A stretch of DNA of 41,742 bases from Vulcanimicrobiota bacterium. GTDB taxonomy: Bacteria > Vulcanimicrobiota > Vulcanimicrobiia > Vulcanimicrobiales > Vulcanimicrobiaceae. The position numbers were made by a program, and so were the translations under genes. Shown here in pieces: positions 33,980 to 41,742 of this stretch. The stretch is from positions 1 through 41,742 of the forward strand of contig JAAXCW010000014.1 of the NCBI GenBank assembly GCA_013036095.1. The letters run 5' to 3'. The notes beneath the pieces are model-generated. The model ran no database searches and had not been told where the DNA came from. It saw nothing but the letters and a program-made list of their open reading frames with translations. Positions within the stretch are counted from its first letter, which is position 1. Every line of letters starts with the position of its first letter.

Positions 33980-35625
33980 TCGATTCCTTTTGCGTCGGCG
34001 GTTTCGATCGCGGACTCATAGCCGGCGTCAGCATGGCGCACTACACCGAGTCCCGGATCCGTCGTTAGTACGCATGTCAGGCGCTCGCCCGCGTCGTCGG
34101 TCCCGTCGGCGACGACGACCATGCCCGCATGCAAGCTATAACCGATGCCGACTCCCCCGCCGTGATGAAACGAAACCCAGTGCGCTCCAGCCGCCGTATT
34201 TAGCAAGGCGTTGAGTATCGGCCAATCCGCGATCGCATCGCTGCCGTCGCGCATCGCTTCGGTCTCGCGATAGGGCGAAGCGACACTGCCTGCGTCGAGA
34301 TGGTCGCGGCCGATGACGATTGGAGCGCGCAGCTCCCCCGAGCGCACAAGCTCATTGAAGCGCAGACCGGCGACGGCGCGCTCGCCATACGCCAGCCAGC
34401 AAATCCGCGCCGGCAACCCTTGGAATGCAACGCGATCACGCGCGAGCGTAATCCACCGCCGGAGCGCTTCGTCGGCCGGAAAGAGCCGCAGCAACTCTTC
34501 ATCGCAACGCTCAATATCTTGCGCGTCGCCCGAGAGGGCCGCAAACCGGAACGGTCCGCTTCCACGGCAGAAAAGCGGGCGGATGAACGCGGGTACAAAG
34601 CCGGGAAAATCAAAGGCTCGCTCGACGCCGGCCCGCTGCGCCATCGCGCGGACGTTGTTGCCGTAATCAAAAACAACGGCGCCGGCTTTCTGAAAACCAA
34701 GCATCGCCCGCACATGATCGGCCACCGTCGCGAACGCCCGCTTCTCGTACTCTTTTGCATCGCGCATTCGAAGCTCGGCCGCTTCTTCAAGCGAAAGGCC
34801 GGCCGGAACGTAAGCGCCTATCATGTCGTGCGCGGGCGTTTGATCGGTGACAACGTCCGCCTGCAAACCCTCCGCAAGCAGTGCGGGAAACTCCGTGCCC
34901 GCGTTCCCGGCATAGCCGATCGAGAGGGCGTGGCCTTCGCGCCGCGCGGCTTCAACCTCGCGCAACGCTTCCGCGCGTGACCCGACCACTCGATCGAGAT
35001 ACTTCAACGCGCGGCGGCGTTCGAGCCGCTGCGCGTCGACGTCGACGATCAGCGCGATACCTTCGTTCATCGTGATCGCCAATGGCTGCGCCCCGCCCAT
35101 CCCGCCGGCGCCGGCGGTCAAGCAGACGCGTCCGCGCAAGCTGCCGGAAAAATGCTGGCGCGCGAGCTCGGCAAAGGTCTCGTACGTACCCTGCACGATG
35201 CCCTGCGTGCCGATGTAGATCCACGATCCCGCGGTCATCTGGCCGTACATCGTCAAGCCCTGCGCCTCGAGCTCGCGGAACGTTTCCAGATCGGCCCACT
35301 TCGGCACGATGTTGGCATTGGCGATCAACACGCGTGGAGCGCGCGTGTGCGTTTTGAAGATGGCGACGGCTTTGCCGCTTTGCACCAGCAGCGTTTCGTC
35401 GTTCCCTAGACGCTTGAGCGCGCGAACGATTCCTTCAAAAGCGCCCCACGAACGCGCCGCGCGGCCATTGCCGCCATAAACGATCAGATCTTCCGGCCGT
35501 TCGGCAACGTCGGGATCGAGATTGTTCATGAGCATGCGCAGCGCAGCTTCCTGCGGCCAGCCTTTGCAAGAAAGCTCGGAGCCGCGCGGCGCGCGCACGG
35601 TTCGCGAAAGCGTCTTCACGTTCAT
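33967..35625 (-). CDS. hutU: Urocanate hydratase
   Basis: Urocanase adds water to urocanate using tightly bound NAD. The 552-residue length is normal. Motifs are [39 protein letters not shown], the NAD loop [14 protein letters not shown], the active-site block [16 protein letters not shown] with the conserved Cys, and [14 protein letters not shown] near the C-terminus. The ATG at 35625 overlaps the hutH stop as ATGA. A much longer open frame upstream is only a shadow of hutH. It lies second in the hut enzyme order H-U-I-F. Confidence 0.97.
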   Translation of the reverse strand: MNVKTLSRTVRAPRGSELSCKGWPQEAALRMLMNNLDPDVAERPEDLIVYGGNGRAARSWGAFEGIVRALKRLGNDETLLVQSGKAVAIFKTHTRAPRVLIANANIVPKWADLETFRELEAQGLTMYGQMTAGSWIYIGTQGIVQGTYETFAELARQHFSGSLRGRVCLTAGAGGMGGAQPLAITMNEGIALIVDVDAQRLERRRALKYLDRVVGSRAEALREVEAARREGHALSIGYAGNAGTEFPALLAEGLQADVVTDQTPAHDMIGAYVPAGLSLEEAAELRMRDAKEYEKRAFATVADHVRAMLGFQKAGAVVFDYGNNVRAMAQRAGVERAFDFPGFVPAFIRPLFCRGSGPFRFAALSGDAQDIERCDEELLRLFPADEALRRWITLARDRVAFQGLPARICWLAYGERAVAGLRFNELVRSGELRAPIVIGRDHLDAGSVASPYRETEAMRDGSDAIADWPILNALLNTAAGAHWVSFHHGGGVGIGYSLHAGMVVVADGTDDAGERLTCVLTTDPGLGVVRHADAGYESAIETADAKGIDWRF

Positions 35626-37157
35626 TTTGAGGCGGCTTTTTCGGCGGCGCTCACCAGTTCGCCGCTCGCGATCAACGCGCGGGCAGCCGCAATATCTGGA
35701 GCCGGCGAGCGGTCTTCGCGCCATGCCGCAATGCTCTTGCGCGCCGCATCGTAGGCCGCTTGCGTTCCAACCCCCGAACGCAGCGGGCGCCGGAAATCCG
35801 TAGCGGCGAGGGCGGCGAGCAATTCGCACGCCAGCGATCCTTCGACGTTGGCGAGAACGCGGTCGAGGTTCAGCGCCGCGGTCATGCCCATGCTGACGTG
35901 GTCCTCTTGTCCCGCCGACGTTGGAATCGAATCGACGCTGTTCGGCCACGCGAGACCCTTGTTTTCCGAAACGAGGGCGGCTGACGTATATTGCACGATC
36001 ATCAGACCGGATTGCAGACCGGAACGGCCTGTCAGGAAAAGCGGCAAGCCGCGCTCCTCCGCATTCAATAAGAGGTAGAGCCTGCGCTCGCTGATCGAAG
36101 CCAGTTCCGCAAGCGCGATCTTCAGCACGTCGCACGCGAGTGCGACCGGTTGGCCGTGAAAGTTTCCGCCGCTCAAGAATTCCCCGTCGTCCGGGAAGAC
36201 CAGCGGATTATCGGTAACGGAAATCGCTTCCGTTTCGATCGCCGTGCGCGCGTAGCCGGAAGCATCCCGCACAGCTCCGTGCACGACCGGGATGCAGCGG
36301 TAGGAGTACGGATCTTGCACGCGCCCGCACTCGCGATGCGATTCGATGATCTCCGAGCCGTGCAGCAGGGCGCGCAAATGATCGGCTACCGCTGCCTGCC
36401 CCGGATGGGGACGCAGTGCGTTGATGCGGCGATCGAATACCCGGTCCGTTCCGAGAAAGGCTTCGAGCGACATCGCTCCGATAACGTCGGCGGCGTCCAT
36501 TAAGGACTCGGCGCGCAGCAGCGAGAGGGCCGCGATGCCGGTCATCGCCTCGGTGCCGTTGACGAGCGAGAGCCCTTCTTTGGGCGCGAGCTTTATGGGA
36601 GCCAAACCGGCGAGCTGCAAAGCTCGCGCGCTCGGCATCTTCTCGCCGCCGAAGTAGGCGTCGCCCTCGCCGATGAGCGTCAGCGTCATGTGCGCGAGCG
36701 GAGCGAGATCGCCACTCGCGCCGACCGAGCCTTGCGACGGAACGTAAGGCGTCACTCCGCGATTGAGCAGCGACGCCAAAAGGTCGAGCGTCTCTTGACG
36801 AATGCCGGAATGGCCCGCGGCCAGCGAACTCGCGCGCAGCAACCCCGCCGCGCGCACGAAGTGCTCCTCGAGAGGCGGACCGGTACCCGCTGCGTGGCTG
36901 CGCACCAAGTTCAGCTGCAACTGTTCGGCATCGGCCATCGCGATTGGAATTTGAGCGAGACGTCCGAACCCGGTCGTAACGCCGTAGATCGCTTCGCCCA
37001 GCGCCATTTTTTCGTCGACCAGGCGGCGAGCCGCGGCGACCCGGCGGCGTGCGTCGGAAGAGATCGTCACCTCGGCGCCGCCGACGGCAACCGCGCGAAT
37101 CGCTTCGAGACTTAAGTGCCGGCCGTCGAGCTCGACGGATGGCAGAGCGCCCGCCAC
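35622..37157 (-). CDS. hutH: Histidine ammonia-lyase
   Basis: HutH removes ammonia from L-histidine to give urocanate. The 511-residue protein has the MIO-forming Ala-Ser-Gly at 147-149 ([15 protein letters not shown]), the active-site Tyr in IYGVTTGFG (Y58), and the helical bundle motifs [12 protein letters not shown] and [16 protein letters not shown] late DHVSMG motif is also present. The GTG at 37157 is chosen because it gives the usual length and lies 4 bases after the preceding gene's stop. A longer frame upstream overlaps that gene and is not family-like. No hut regulator is encoded beside it. Confidence 0.97.
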   Translation of the reverse strand: MAGALPSVELDGRHLSLEAIRAVAVGGAEVTISSDARRRVAAARRLVDEKMALGEAIYGVTTGFGRLAQIPIAMADAEQLQLNLVRSHAAGTGPPLEEHFVRAAGLLRASSLAAGHSGIRQETLDLLASLLNRGVTPYVPSQGSVGASGDLAPLAHMTLTLIGEGDAYFGGEKMPSARALQLAGLAPIKLAPKEGLSLVNGTEAMTGIAALSLLRAESLMDAADVIGAMSLEAFLGTDRVFDRRINALRPHPGQAAVADHLRALLHGSEIIESHRECGRVQDPYSYRCIPVVHGAVRDASGYARTAIETEAISVTDNPLVFPDDGEFLSGGNFHGQPVALACDVLKIALAELASISERRLYLLLNAEERGLPLFLTGRSGLQSGLMIVQYTSAALVSENKGLAWPNSVDSIPTSAGQEDHVSMGMTAALNLDRVLANVEGSLACELLAALAATDFRRPLRSGVGTQAAYDAARKSIAAWREDRSPAPDIAAARALIASGELVSAAEKAASK

Positions 37158-37161
37158 GAGG

Positions 37162-37698
37162 TTAAGGTTTTTGGTTGACCATGAGGTGCGCGTATGGCGT
37201 GCCCGCCCACATGATCCACGTGCCGGAGTTTTTTGGCGCCGTCGCAAGTCCGCTGGACGCCGTTACCGGCCACATGATCATCCAATGCGGCGGTTCGTGA
37301 ATCGGCGTCCCTTTGGTGGCCCAAGGATCGGTCGCGCTCCAATCGGTCCCGCCGGCGAGCATGTAGATGATTCCGGGCTTGGCGTTGGCGGGCTGTTTTT
37401 TGTGCGACATCCAGGAGCCGACCCACTGCATGCCGGCTGCGTCCCCGCAAAACGGATCGTCTCCGACGACGCCCGGGTGACCAACGAAACAGGTGAAACC
37501 ATTGCCGCCCTTTTTCAGGACCGTGACCTTACCGGTCGCATCGCTCACGTCGATGAATGTCGCGTCCGCGGCGACTGCGGGCGGCGCGGCAGTCTTTCCG
37601 CGCGCTATTTTCGCTTGGATCGATTCGGCAGCTTGTGCTTGAAGCACGGCCATTGCGGAAACGGCGGCGAGCACCGCGATCGTAGGAAAGAGTTTCAC
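37162..37698 (-). CDS. Small exported protein of unknown function (first of two leading the hut operon)
   Basis: The 178-residue protein has a clear signal peptide (MKLFPTIAVLAAVSAMAVLQAQA). The mature part has single Cys residues in FTCFVGHPG and DPFCGDAAG, which could form a disulfide, and the conserved-looking end GTPIHEPPHWMIMWPV...GTWIMWAGTPYAHLM. Many Trp, His and Met residues suggest a metal- or ligand-binding surface, but I do not recognise a characterised family. It is 4 bases upstream of hutH and 16 downstream of another exported-protein gene, so all are probably one transcript. Confidence 0.7.
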   Translation of the reverse strand: MKLFPTIAVLAAVSAMAVLQAQAAESIQAKIARGKTAAPPAVAADATFIDVSDATGKVTVLKKGGNGFTCFVGHPGVVGDDPFCGDAAGMQWVGSWMSHKKQPANAKPGIIYMLAGGTDWSATDPWATKGTPIHEPPHWMIMWPVTASSGLATAPKNSGTWIMWAGTPYAHLMVNQKP

Positions 37699-37714
37699 AT
37701 TTGCTCCTTGTTGC

Positions 37715-38221
37715 TCAGAGAAGGCCCCAATTGGGTTTGCGCGGGACCGCGAACGGCGGTCCGGACTCGATAACGATCGTTTCGTGATTCCGCATCGGGA
37801 TAAGCTTCGGATCGCGCGTCCAGACGCGGCCGTTCACCAAGAAACGCAAACTCTTGCCTCGGCCCGCGCTGAGCCCGGCAGCCTGAAAACGGCTCAAGGT
37901 CACCGACCAAATGTCGAAAAATTGTCCCAAGGTAAAGAGTTGATTCACCGGCGATTCGATATGGATCATGCCGTTATCCGAGTGCGTGTGCATCCAGTAC
38001 AGGCAGCCGACGGCGATCGGAATTCCGATATTCGACGGGACCGTCTTCTTTTGCCCGCGGTCGTACATTTGGAGGTTGGCGTGGATGTGCAGCGCGGCGC
38101 CTTCCCCGTAATCGCACCGAATGCCGTCGACGGGAAGTCCGCCCAGCATGTTCTGCGCTCGGCCCGGAATCGTAAGTAATACCAGCATGAGCACGAGTCC
38201 AACCGTGGAACGTCTGTGCAT
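37715..38221 (-). CDS. Small exported protein of unknown function (His-rich HTHxxxGxIHIE motif)
   Basis: The 168-residue protein starts at ATG 38221 with a signal sequence (MHRRSTVGLVLMLVLLTIPGRAQ). The mature part has LHIHANLQMYDRG, then CLYWMHTHSDNGMIHIESP, then FTLGQFFDIWSV. The clustered His residues suggest metal binding, perhaps in a small beta fold, but no named family is recognised. It is first in the probable hut transcript, ahead of a second exported protein and hutH. A longer in-frame start at 38305 is disfavoured because it would bury the signal sequence. No strong ribosome-binding site is visible before the chosen ATG. Confidence 0.68.
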   Translation of the reverse strand: MHRRSTVGLVLMLVLLTIPGRAQNMLGGLPVDGIRCDYGEGAALHIHANLQMYDRGQKKTVPSNIGIPIAVGCLYWMHTHSDNGMIHIESPVNQLFTLGQFFDIWSVTLSRFQAAGLSAGRGKSLRFLVNGRVWTRDPKLIPMRNHETIVIESGPPFAVPRKPNWGLL

Positions 38222-38267
38222 AACTAAAGTTTTTTGTGGAAACGTTGTGAGTACATCGATCGGGCTA

Positions 38268-38297
38268 TTGCATACGACTTTTGAGCCGTGATACCAT
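38268..38297 (+). promoter_or_regulatory. Extended -10 promoter candidate for the intergenic RNA
   Basis: TTGCAT (38268-38273) is followed after 18 bases by TACCAT (38292-38297), which is preceded by TG in the extended -10 position (TGATACCAT). Transcription would start near 38304 and run rightwards into the hairpin array, ending at the terminator at 38473-38496. No plus-strand gene follows. Confidence 0.45.
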
Positions 38298-38303
38298 CCA
38301 TTC

Positions 38304-38496
38304 ACTTCGATAAAACGGAGGGCGATGAACGTATCGGTCGCGACTGGAACATGTTGACGAAGGCCGGGATGACCGGCAATCTGAGTGAATCAGTCAAACC
38401 GCCGGGTACGGCGTCAGTGGGGCTCCTTCACGGGAGTCAAACAGGCGAAGACCGGTGAGTGAATACGTCGGGGCCCCGGAGAAATCTGGGGCTTCG
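38304..38496 (+). ncRNA. Candidate structured non-coding RNA
   Basis: About 190 bases on the plus strand between a minus-strand exported-protein gene and the WYL gene hold no convincing ORF but dense pairing. Helices seen are a closing pair ACGTAT (38329-38334) with ATACGT (38463-38468); GCCGG/CCGGC (38363-38367/38373-38377); CTGA/TCAG (38381-38384/38390-38393); CGCCG/CGGCG (38400-38404/38409-38413); and CTCC/GGAG (38423-38426/38433-38436). The loop GTGAA (38385-38389) is the exact complement of the loop TTCAC (38427-38431), a possible kissing interaction. AGTCAAAC and GAGTGAAT each occur twice. It matches no RNA family I recognise (6S, SRP, RNase P, tmRNA and common riboswitches were considered). 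Strand is inferred from promoter and terminator. Confidence 0.5.
38473..38496 (+). terminator. Hairpin terminator of the intergenic RNA
   Basis: GCCCCGGA (38473-38480), a GAAA tetraloop and TCTGGGGC (38485-38492) form an 8-base stem with one G-U pair. TTCGTCATTTT follows on the plus strand, so it is oriented rightwards. It also lies 5 bases past the WYL stop codon on the other strand and could help stop that transcript, though no T-run follows there. Confidence 0.6.
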
Positions 38497-39483
38497 TCAT
38501 TTTCCTCCGTAGATTCCTGAAATCTCACCCGCAAGTTCGGCGATGCGTTCGCGCGCGCGCGCCGGAGCCATGATTTCGGCTTGCGCTCCCCAACTGAGCA
38601 CCCAGCGCGCCAGCTCGTCCACGTCGGCCACGTTGTACGTTATCTCGACAAAACCGTCGTCGTCTCGCGCCACCACCCGGCCGGCCACTACGCGCGCCGC
38701 AATTGCCGCCTTTGCCACCCGCGGCGCAAAGCGTACGCGGACCGCGGTCGTTTCCTCGCTATGCAGCACGCCGCTGATCGAACTGGCCGCAAACTCCTCG
38801 ACATTGAAGGAGGCCGGCTTGACGAACGTTTGGGTGGTGACCTTGAGGTCCGAGATGCTGTCGACGGCAAAGGTGCGCTTGTCCTTGCGGGCGCGGTCGT
38901 ACGCCACGCAATAGACTCGACCTGAGCTCACGATGAATCCATAGGGGTCCGCCAACCGCTTCGAGCGGACGCCTTCTTTGTCGTCGTACGTGAAGCGCAC
39001 GCTGCGCGAGCTGCGCTCCGCCGAGGAGAGCAGCCCGAAAATACGCTCGCCTTGCTCGTCGAGCCTGATCTCGCTGAGCCTGAATGCCATCGACGACGGG
39101 GTGTCCAGCCGCTCTTTCACACCCGTGCCGGTCGAGCCTACGACCTTCGCGGTCACTTCATCGACGTAGGATCCGATCGTGCCGCCAAGCGTCGCACCGA
39201 TCGAGCGCAGCGCAACCAACCCAAAGAGTTCGTTGCTGCTCAACTCGAGACGTTTGAGGCTGTAACCGTCCGCAAAACGATAGACGTTGGCCGCGCGGTC
39301 GCAGTACCACGGAAATCCGGCTTCCGCCAGGATGGCGAGATAGCGCCGCAGGCTGCGCGTACTGGGACGGCGCTCGCCCTCCGCAATTCGGTCTTTCAGA
39401 TCCTCAAAAGAAAAACGCCCCTCATCGATCGCGTTGAGGAGCCGCACGAGCAAAACGGTTTTCGGCTCACTAGGCCGTTCCAC
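38497..39483 (-). CDS. WYL-domain helix-turn-helix regulator (DeoR-like)
   Basis: The 328-residue protein has an N-terminal winged helix-turn-helix (about residues 8-60: VLLVRLLNAI, TRSLRRYLAILAEAGFP). A middle segment carries ELSSNELFGLVAL, a WYL domain follows at about 155-215 (AERSSRSVRFTYDD, RLADPYGFIVSSGRVYCVAYDRARKDKRTFAVDSI), and a C-terminal WCX-like part follows that. WYL domains sense ligands such as nucleotides or single-stranded DNA and control diverse systems, including phage defence. No defence genes are visible here. The GTG at 39483 is 31 bases after the upstream stop; a TAAAAT element in this gap could be a -10. It is convergent with the candidate RNA. Confidence 0.9.
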   Translation of the reverse strand: MERPSEPKTVLLVRLLNAIDEGRFSFEDLKDRIAEGERRPSTRSLRRYLAILAEAGFPWYCDRAANVYRFADGYSLKRLELSSNELFGLVALRSIGATLGGTIGSYVDEVTAKVVGSTGTGVKERLDTPSSMAFRLSEIRLDEQGERIFGLLSSAERSSRSVRFTYDDKEGVRSKRLADPYGFIVSSGRVYCVAYDRARKDKRTFAVDSISDLKVTTQTFVKPASFNVEEFAASSISGVLHSEETTAVRVRFAPRVAKAAIAARVVAGRVVARDDDGFVEITYNVADVDELARWVLSWGAQAEIMAPARARERIAELAGEISGIYGGK

Positions 39484-39514
39484 GATGTCATTGTGCCATT
39501 TTATTGGCGCTCTG

Positions 39515-41155
39515 TCAGCGGCCGGTCGGCTCCGGAAGCGGTGATGCGGTCGGGAGCGGCGGCGCCGGCGGTTTCGGAAAACAACCGTTCGGCGCCGTGA
39601 CGGAGGGCGGGCTCGGTGAGGGCGGCGTCTTGGTCAAGCCGACCTCGATCGGATAGAACGAGCCGCCGTCAGTCATCGTCTGAAGCTGAACCGTACTCGC
39701 TCCCGGCGCAACCGGAATCGGCGCGCCGATTTGGTAGCGTTCCGATGCCCGCGCGCATTGGATCTCAACGACTGGCGGCGTGCCATTGATGAGGAAGCTG
39801 CTGCGAACCGGACCGCCCATCGGCTGCTCGTAAAGGTAGAGCGTCGCCGCCTGTCCGGTGGGATTGGTCACGGCAAAGTTTAGCGTTCGCCAGACGCCGT
39901 ACTCGCCGAAGTCCCGACCGTCCGGCGGGGCGACGCCGGGCGGACTGTGCAAACCATAGTCGAGCGAAACGTCGTCGCCGCCGACCCGGTATGAAAGCGT
40001 GTCCTGTGCGTATCCATTGACGTTAAAGACGCCGGTGCGGTGATGGCCGTCGCCCGGAAGCTTCGGCTGCGTCAGCAGTCCCGGAATGGCGGAATCCAGC
40101 GTATTCTGCGCGACGGCCAACACCGTCACGTCAAGCGCGCTGCCCGAAAGAATGTGCACGTCGATGTTGCCGGCGACTCCGTTCAGAGGCTGCATCGCAA
40201 ATCTCTCCGCAATGTACGGAGATTCAGGAACGATCGTGACGACGATGCCCTCGTTGATCGGTTTGCGGCTAAGGAAGTCGCGCGTGACGGCATGACCGAC
40301 TTGCATAACGTCGATGTTCGGCCCGGCCGACGCATCGATCAGATGAACCGTCGACGAACCCGAAGGCGCCGAAAAGACGACCGCAAGATCGCGCGGCTGC
40401 GCGTTGTCGTCGTGGTAGTAGTAGAGCCGTACCGGCGTTGCGGGATCGATATGTCCGCGATACAAAACGCCTTCCGTCGCGATGTGCTCGGGATCGTCGT
40501 CGTAAAAAAGCACGGACGGCACAAACGATTGCGCGGCCACGTTCTGCAGGTTGACGTTGATGAGCGCGTTCACGGGGTAGTAGCTCTCATTGCCGGACAC
40601 TTGCACCTGCGCGTCAAAAGCGCCGATGCTTCCCGGCGCGAGCGCGGCCGGAAGGTTGAAACTCGTTTGCGCTTGCACTCCGGGCCGCAGCTGCAGGTTG
40701 CGCAGCACTGACCGCTGGACGGTCCTCTGGAGCCACACGGGATCGACGGGATTACCCGTGTATTGCAGCGCCAGCGTTTGTGAGAGTATTTTCGCAGCGT
40801 CGAGCGCCACACGGACCGGGATCAGCACGCGCTGTCCGCTTCCATCTAAAATCGTGAGCACGGCTCGGCCGAGCGTCTGCCCGGCGGTGAGCGTAACGGT
40901 GTGCGCGTTTTGGTCGATGTTCAAGGTTACGATCGGATTATCGATCGATACGCCGATCGGGCCCGTCGAATTGGCGATCGCGATCGAAAGCGCCCCGCCC
41001 GGATACAAATGATCGGCTACAAATGGTTGCGCGCTCAACTGCGCGGCCGGCGCCGGCGAAACAACCGGCGACGGTGATGCCGACGGTGTGGGAGATGGCG
41101 AGGGCGGCACTTGCAGCATTGCGGCAAGCAAGCTAGCTACGAGCGACTGCACCAT
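39515..41155 (-). CDS. Large exported protein of unknown function with Pro/Ser-rich ends
   Basis: The 546-residue protein begins with a short hydrophobic segment (MVQSLVASLLAAMLQ) and a Pro/Ser linker (PSPSPTPSASPSPV). It continues as a mostly beta-strand protein with several Ig-like or jelly-roll-like stretches and ends in another Pro-rich tail. Two Cys residues (EIQCARA, NGCFPKPP) could form a disulfide. I do not recognise the family. It is probably exported and tethered or spaced by its Pro-rich ends. It lies 12 bases after a small exported-protein gene and 31 bases before the WYL gene. Confidence 0.65.
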   Translation of the reverse strand: MVQSLVASLLAAMLQVPPSPSPTPSASPSPVVSPAPAAQLSAQPFVADHLYPGGALSIAIANSTGPIGVSIDNPIVTLNIDQNAHTVTLTAGQTLGRAVLTILDGSGQRVLIPVRVALDAAKILSQTLALQYTGNPVDPVWLQRTVQRSVLRNLQLRPGVQAQTSFNLPAALAPGSIGAFDAQVQVSGNESYYPVNALINVNLQNVAAQSFVPSVLFYDDDPEHIATEGVLYRGHIDPATPVRLYYYHDDNAQPRDLAVVFSAPSGSSTVHLIDASAGPNIDVMQVGHAVTRDFLSRKPINEGIVVTIVPESPYIAERFAMQPLNGVAGNIDVHILSGSALDVTVLAVAQNTLDSAIPGLLTQPKLPGDGHHRTGVFNVNGYAQDTLSYRVGGDDVSLDYGLHSPPGVAPPDGRDFGEYGVWRTLNFAVTNPTGQAATLYLYEQPMGGPVRSSFLINGTPPVVEIQCARASERYQIGAPIPVAPGASTVQLQTMTDGGSFYPIEVGLTKTPPSPSPPSVTAPNGCFPKPPAPPLPTASPLPEPTGR

Positions 41156-41167
41156 GCCCTAGAAACG

Positions 41168-41620
41168 TTAGGGGACACGATCGTATCGCACGATGCTGTA
41201 AAGCGGGCGATACGTGAGCGGATCGATCGAATGGATGGTCAGGTGCCGGCCGCCTGCGGAGGGCTCGATCCGGTATCCAAATATGGGGCGCGCGCCTTTG
41301 CTGAAAATTGCGATCACTGCGTGGCCCGAACGCCGGAGCACGACGTTGTCCATTTCGGGTGCACCCGTCACGGGATACTTTCGGCCATCGTAACGGGCGG
41401 TAAAATGTGCCGCACTCGCACTGCCATTCGCCGCGACGCGCGACGCGGTACATGCGACTGCAGCGCGCGGAGCCAGCGCGCATTGCATCGTCTGGGAACG
41501 CAGCTTCGGAAATCCAGGCACGAACTGAGACGCGGCGAGGTTCGCACGCCACGTGCCTACTAAAGCGTCGCCTGCCGGCGCGTCAGTGTTTAAGGCAAGA
41601 AGAAGCGCGAGCGCCGTCAG
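41168..41620 (-). CDS. Small exported-type protein with a GTWRANLAAS motif
   Basis: The 150-residue frame contains ALVGTWRANLAASQFVPGFPKL. It resembles a widespread short domain of unknown function in exported proteins, typically of the form GTWKLNxAKSxFxPGP. The only start that includes this block is a CTG at 41620, which overlaps the upstream gene's stop as CTGA. An in-frame stop lies just above it and the internal GTG at 41521 would cut the block away. The resulting N-terminus (MTALALLLALNTDAPAG) is hydrophobic and could be a short signal sequence, though it lacks positive charge. Two later Cys residues (MQCALA, VACTAS) may pair. The function is unknown. Confidence 0.6.
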   Translation of the reverse strand: MTALALLLALNTDAPAGDALVGTWRANLAASQFVPGFPKLRSQTMQCALAPRAAVACTASRVAANGSASAAHFTARYDGRKYPVTGAPEMDNVVLRRSGHAVIAIFSKGARPIFGYRIEPSAGGRHLTIHSIDPLTYRPLYSIVRYDRVP

Positions 41621-41742
41621 GTCGTCGCGTGCTCCGGCTCACGCGGCGGCGGCGGCTCGATGCCCGGAATCTTGCTGAAGCGCAGCTTCTCCGGATTGTC
41701 CGCGTCGACTTCGGCGAGAATCCGATCGCCGGCGCCGAAACG
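41617..41742 (-). CDS. C-terminal end of a probable Clp-family AAA+ ATPase (partial)
   Basis: Only the last 41 residues are present: RFGAGDRILAEVDADNPEKLRFSKIPG, then a Pro-rich acidic tail. An F-x-x-GD-x-I-x-x-x-V-D segment followed by L-x-F is how the last strands of ClpA/B/C-type unfoldases usually end, but the fragment is short and the call is tentative. Its TGA at 41619-41617 overlaps the CTG start of the next gene. Confidence 0.4.
   Translation of the reverse strand, partial: RFGAGDRILAEVDADNPEKLRFSKIPGIEPPPPREPEHATT

Noticed and set aside
35626..36135. 170-residue N-terminal extension of the hutU frame
   Set aside because: It lies wholly in hutH and has no urocanase similarity. The ATG at 35625 gives the normal length and an ATGA overlap.
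38325..38357. Ten-codon ORF (MNVSVATGTC) after a GGAGGG element in the candidate RNA
   Set aside because: Only 2 bases separate GGAGGG from the ATG, too close for normal initiation. No downstream gene on that strand could be controlled by a leader peptide.
38497..39483. WYL regulator as sign of a phage-defence island
   Set aside because: No nuclease, methylase, CRISPR or toxin-antitoxin gene is adjacent. The surrounding genes are metabolic or exported proteins.

Overview
The window is a compact stretch of high-GC bacterial chromosome. It encodes both inner- and outer-membrane machinery: a TolC-type channel, an HlyD-type adaptor and several exported proteins, so the organism is probably diderm. 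The combination of an actinobacterial-like polyprenyl synthase, an OpcA-like protein, a transaldolase/phosphoglucose isomerase fusion and many 4-base NTGA gene overlaps suggests a deep-branching, poorly cultured lineage. Candidatus Eremiobacterota (WPS-2) is my best guess, but this is inference and no marker gene here settles it. I see no rRNA, tRNA, insertion sequence, prophage or CRISPR array, and no gene-free stretch longer than 300 bases.

Layout. From 1 to 8.7 kb, on the minus strand, is a housekeeping run read from right to left: cmk, plsC, ispH, a polyprenyl diphosphate synthase, a very large double GT-C glycosyltransferase, yebC, a PASTA protein, rpe and the first codons of another gene. 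It joins nucleotide and phospholipid synthesis to isoprenoid-lipid synthesis and a membrane enzyme that probably uses lipid-linked sugars. From 8.8 to 15.5 kb, on the plus strand, are radA, a glutamate formiminotransferase, a DUF1003-like membrane protein, a two-domain M16 peptidase and an aldehyde dehydrogenase. From 15.5 to 17.4 kb, on the minus strand, are dapD, a COG2085-type oxidoreductase and a tandem YdeI/OmdA-like protein.

From 17.5 to 26.4 kb, on the plus strand, is a nearly complete pentose phosphate operon: tkt, tal-pgi, gnd, zwf, opcA and pgl. Together with rpe at the left edge, only ribose-5-phosphate isomerase is missing from the pathway. From 26.4 to 30.6 kb, on the minus strand, is a LolA-like / TetR / HlyD / TolC operon with a near-perfect palindromic operator candidate at its promoter and no inner-membrane pump. 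A serine beta-lactamase-fold hydrolase is divergent from it.

From 31.5 to 38.2 kb, on the minus strand, is a histidine utilisation operon (hutH, hutU, hutI and a HutF-like deiminase) led by two small exported proteins of unknown function. The formiminotransferase at 10 kb gives a second possible route for formiminoglutamate. From 38.2 to 38.5 kb is a plus-strand stretch with an extended -10 promoter, a set of hairpins, loop-loop complementarity, a terminator and no convincing ORF. It is the best candidate for an undescribed element (a structured RNA). From 38.5 to 41.7 kb, on the minus strand, are a WYL regulator, two exported proteins and the C-terminal end of a probable Clp-type AAA+ ATPase.

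Two genes (dapD and hutI) carry in-frame insertions of a related palindromic repeat. Two genes appear to start at CTG within CTGA overlaps.
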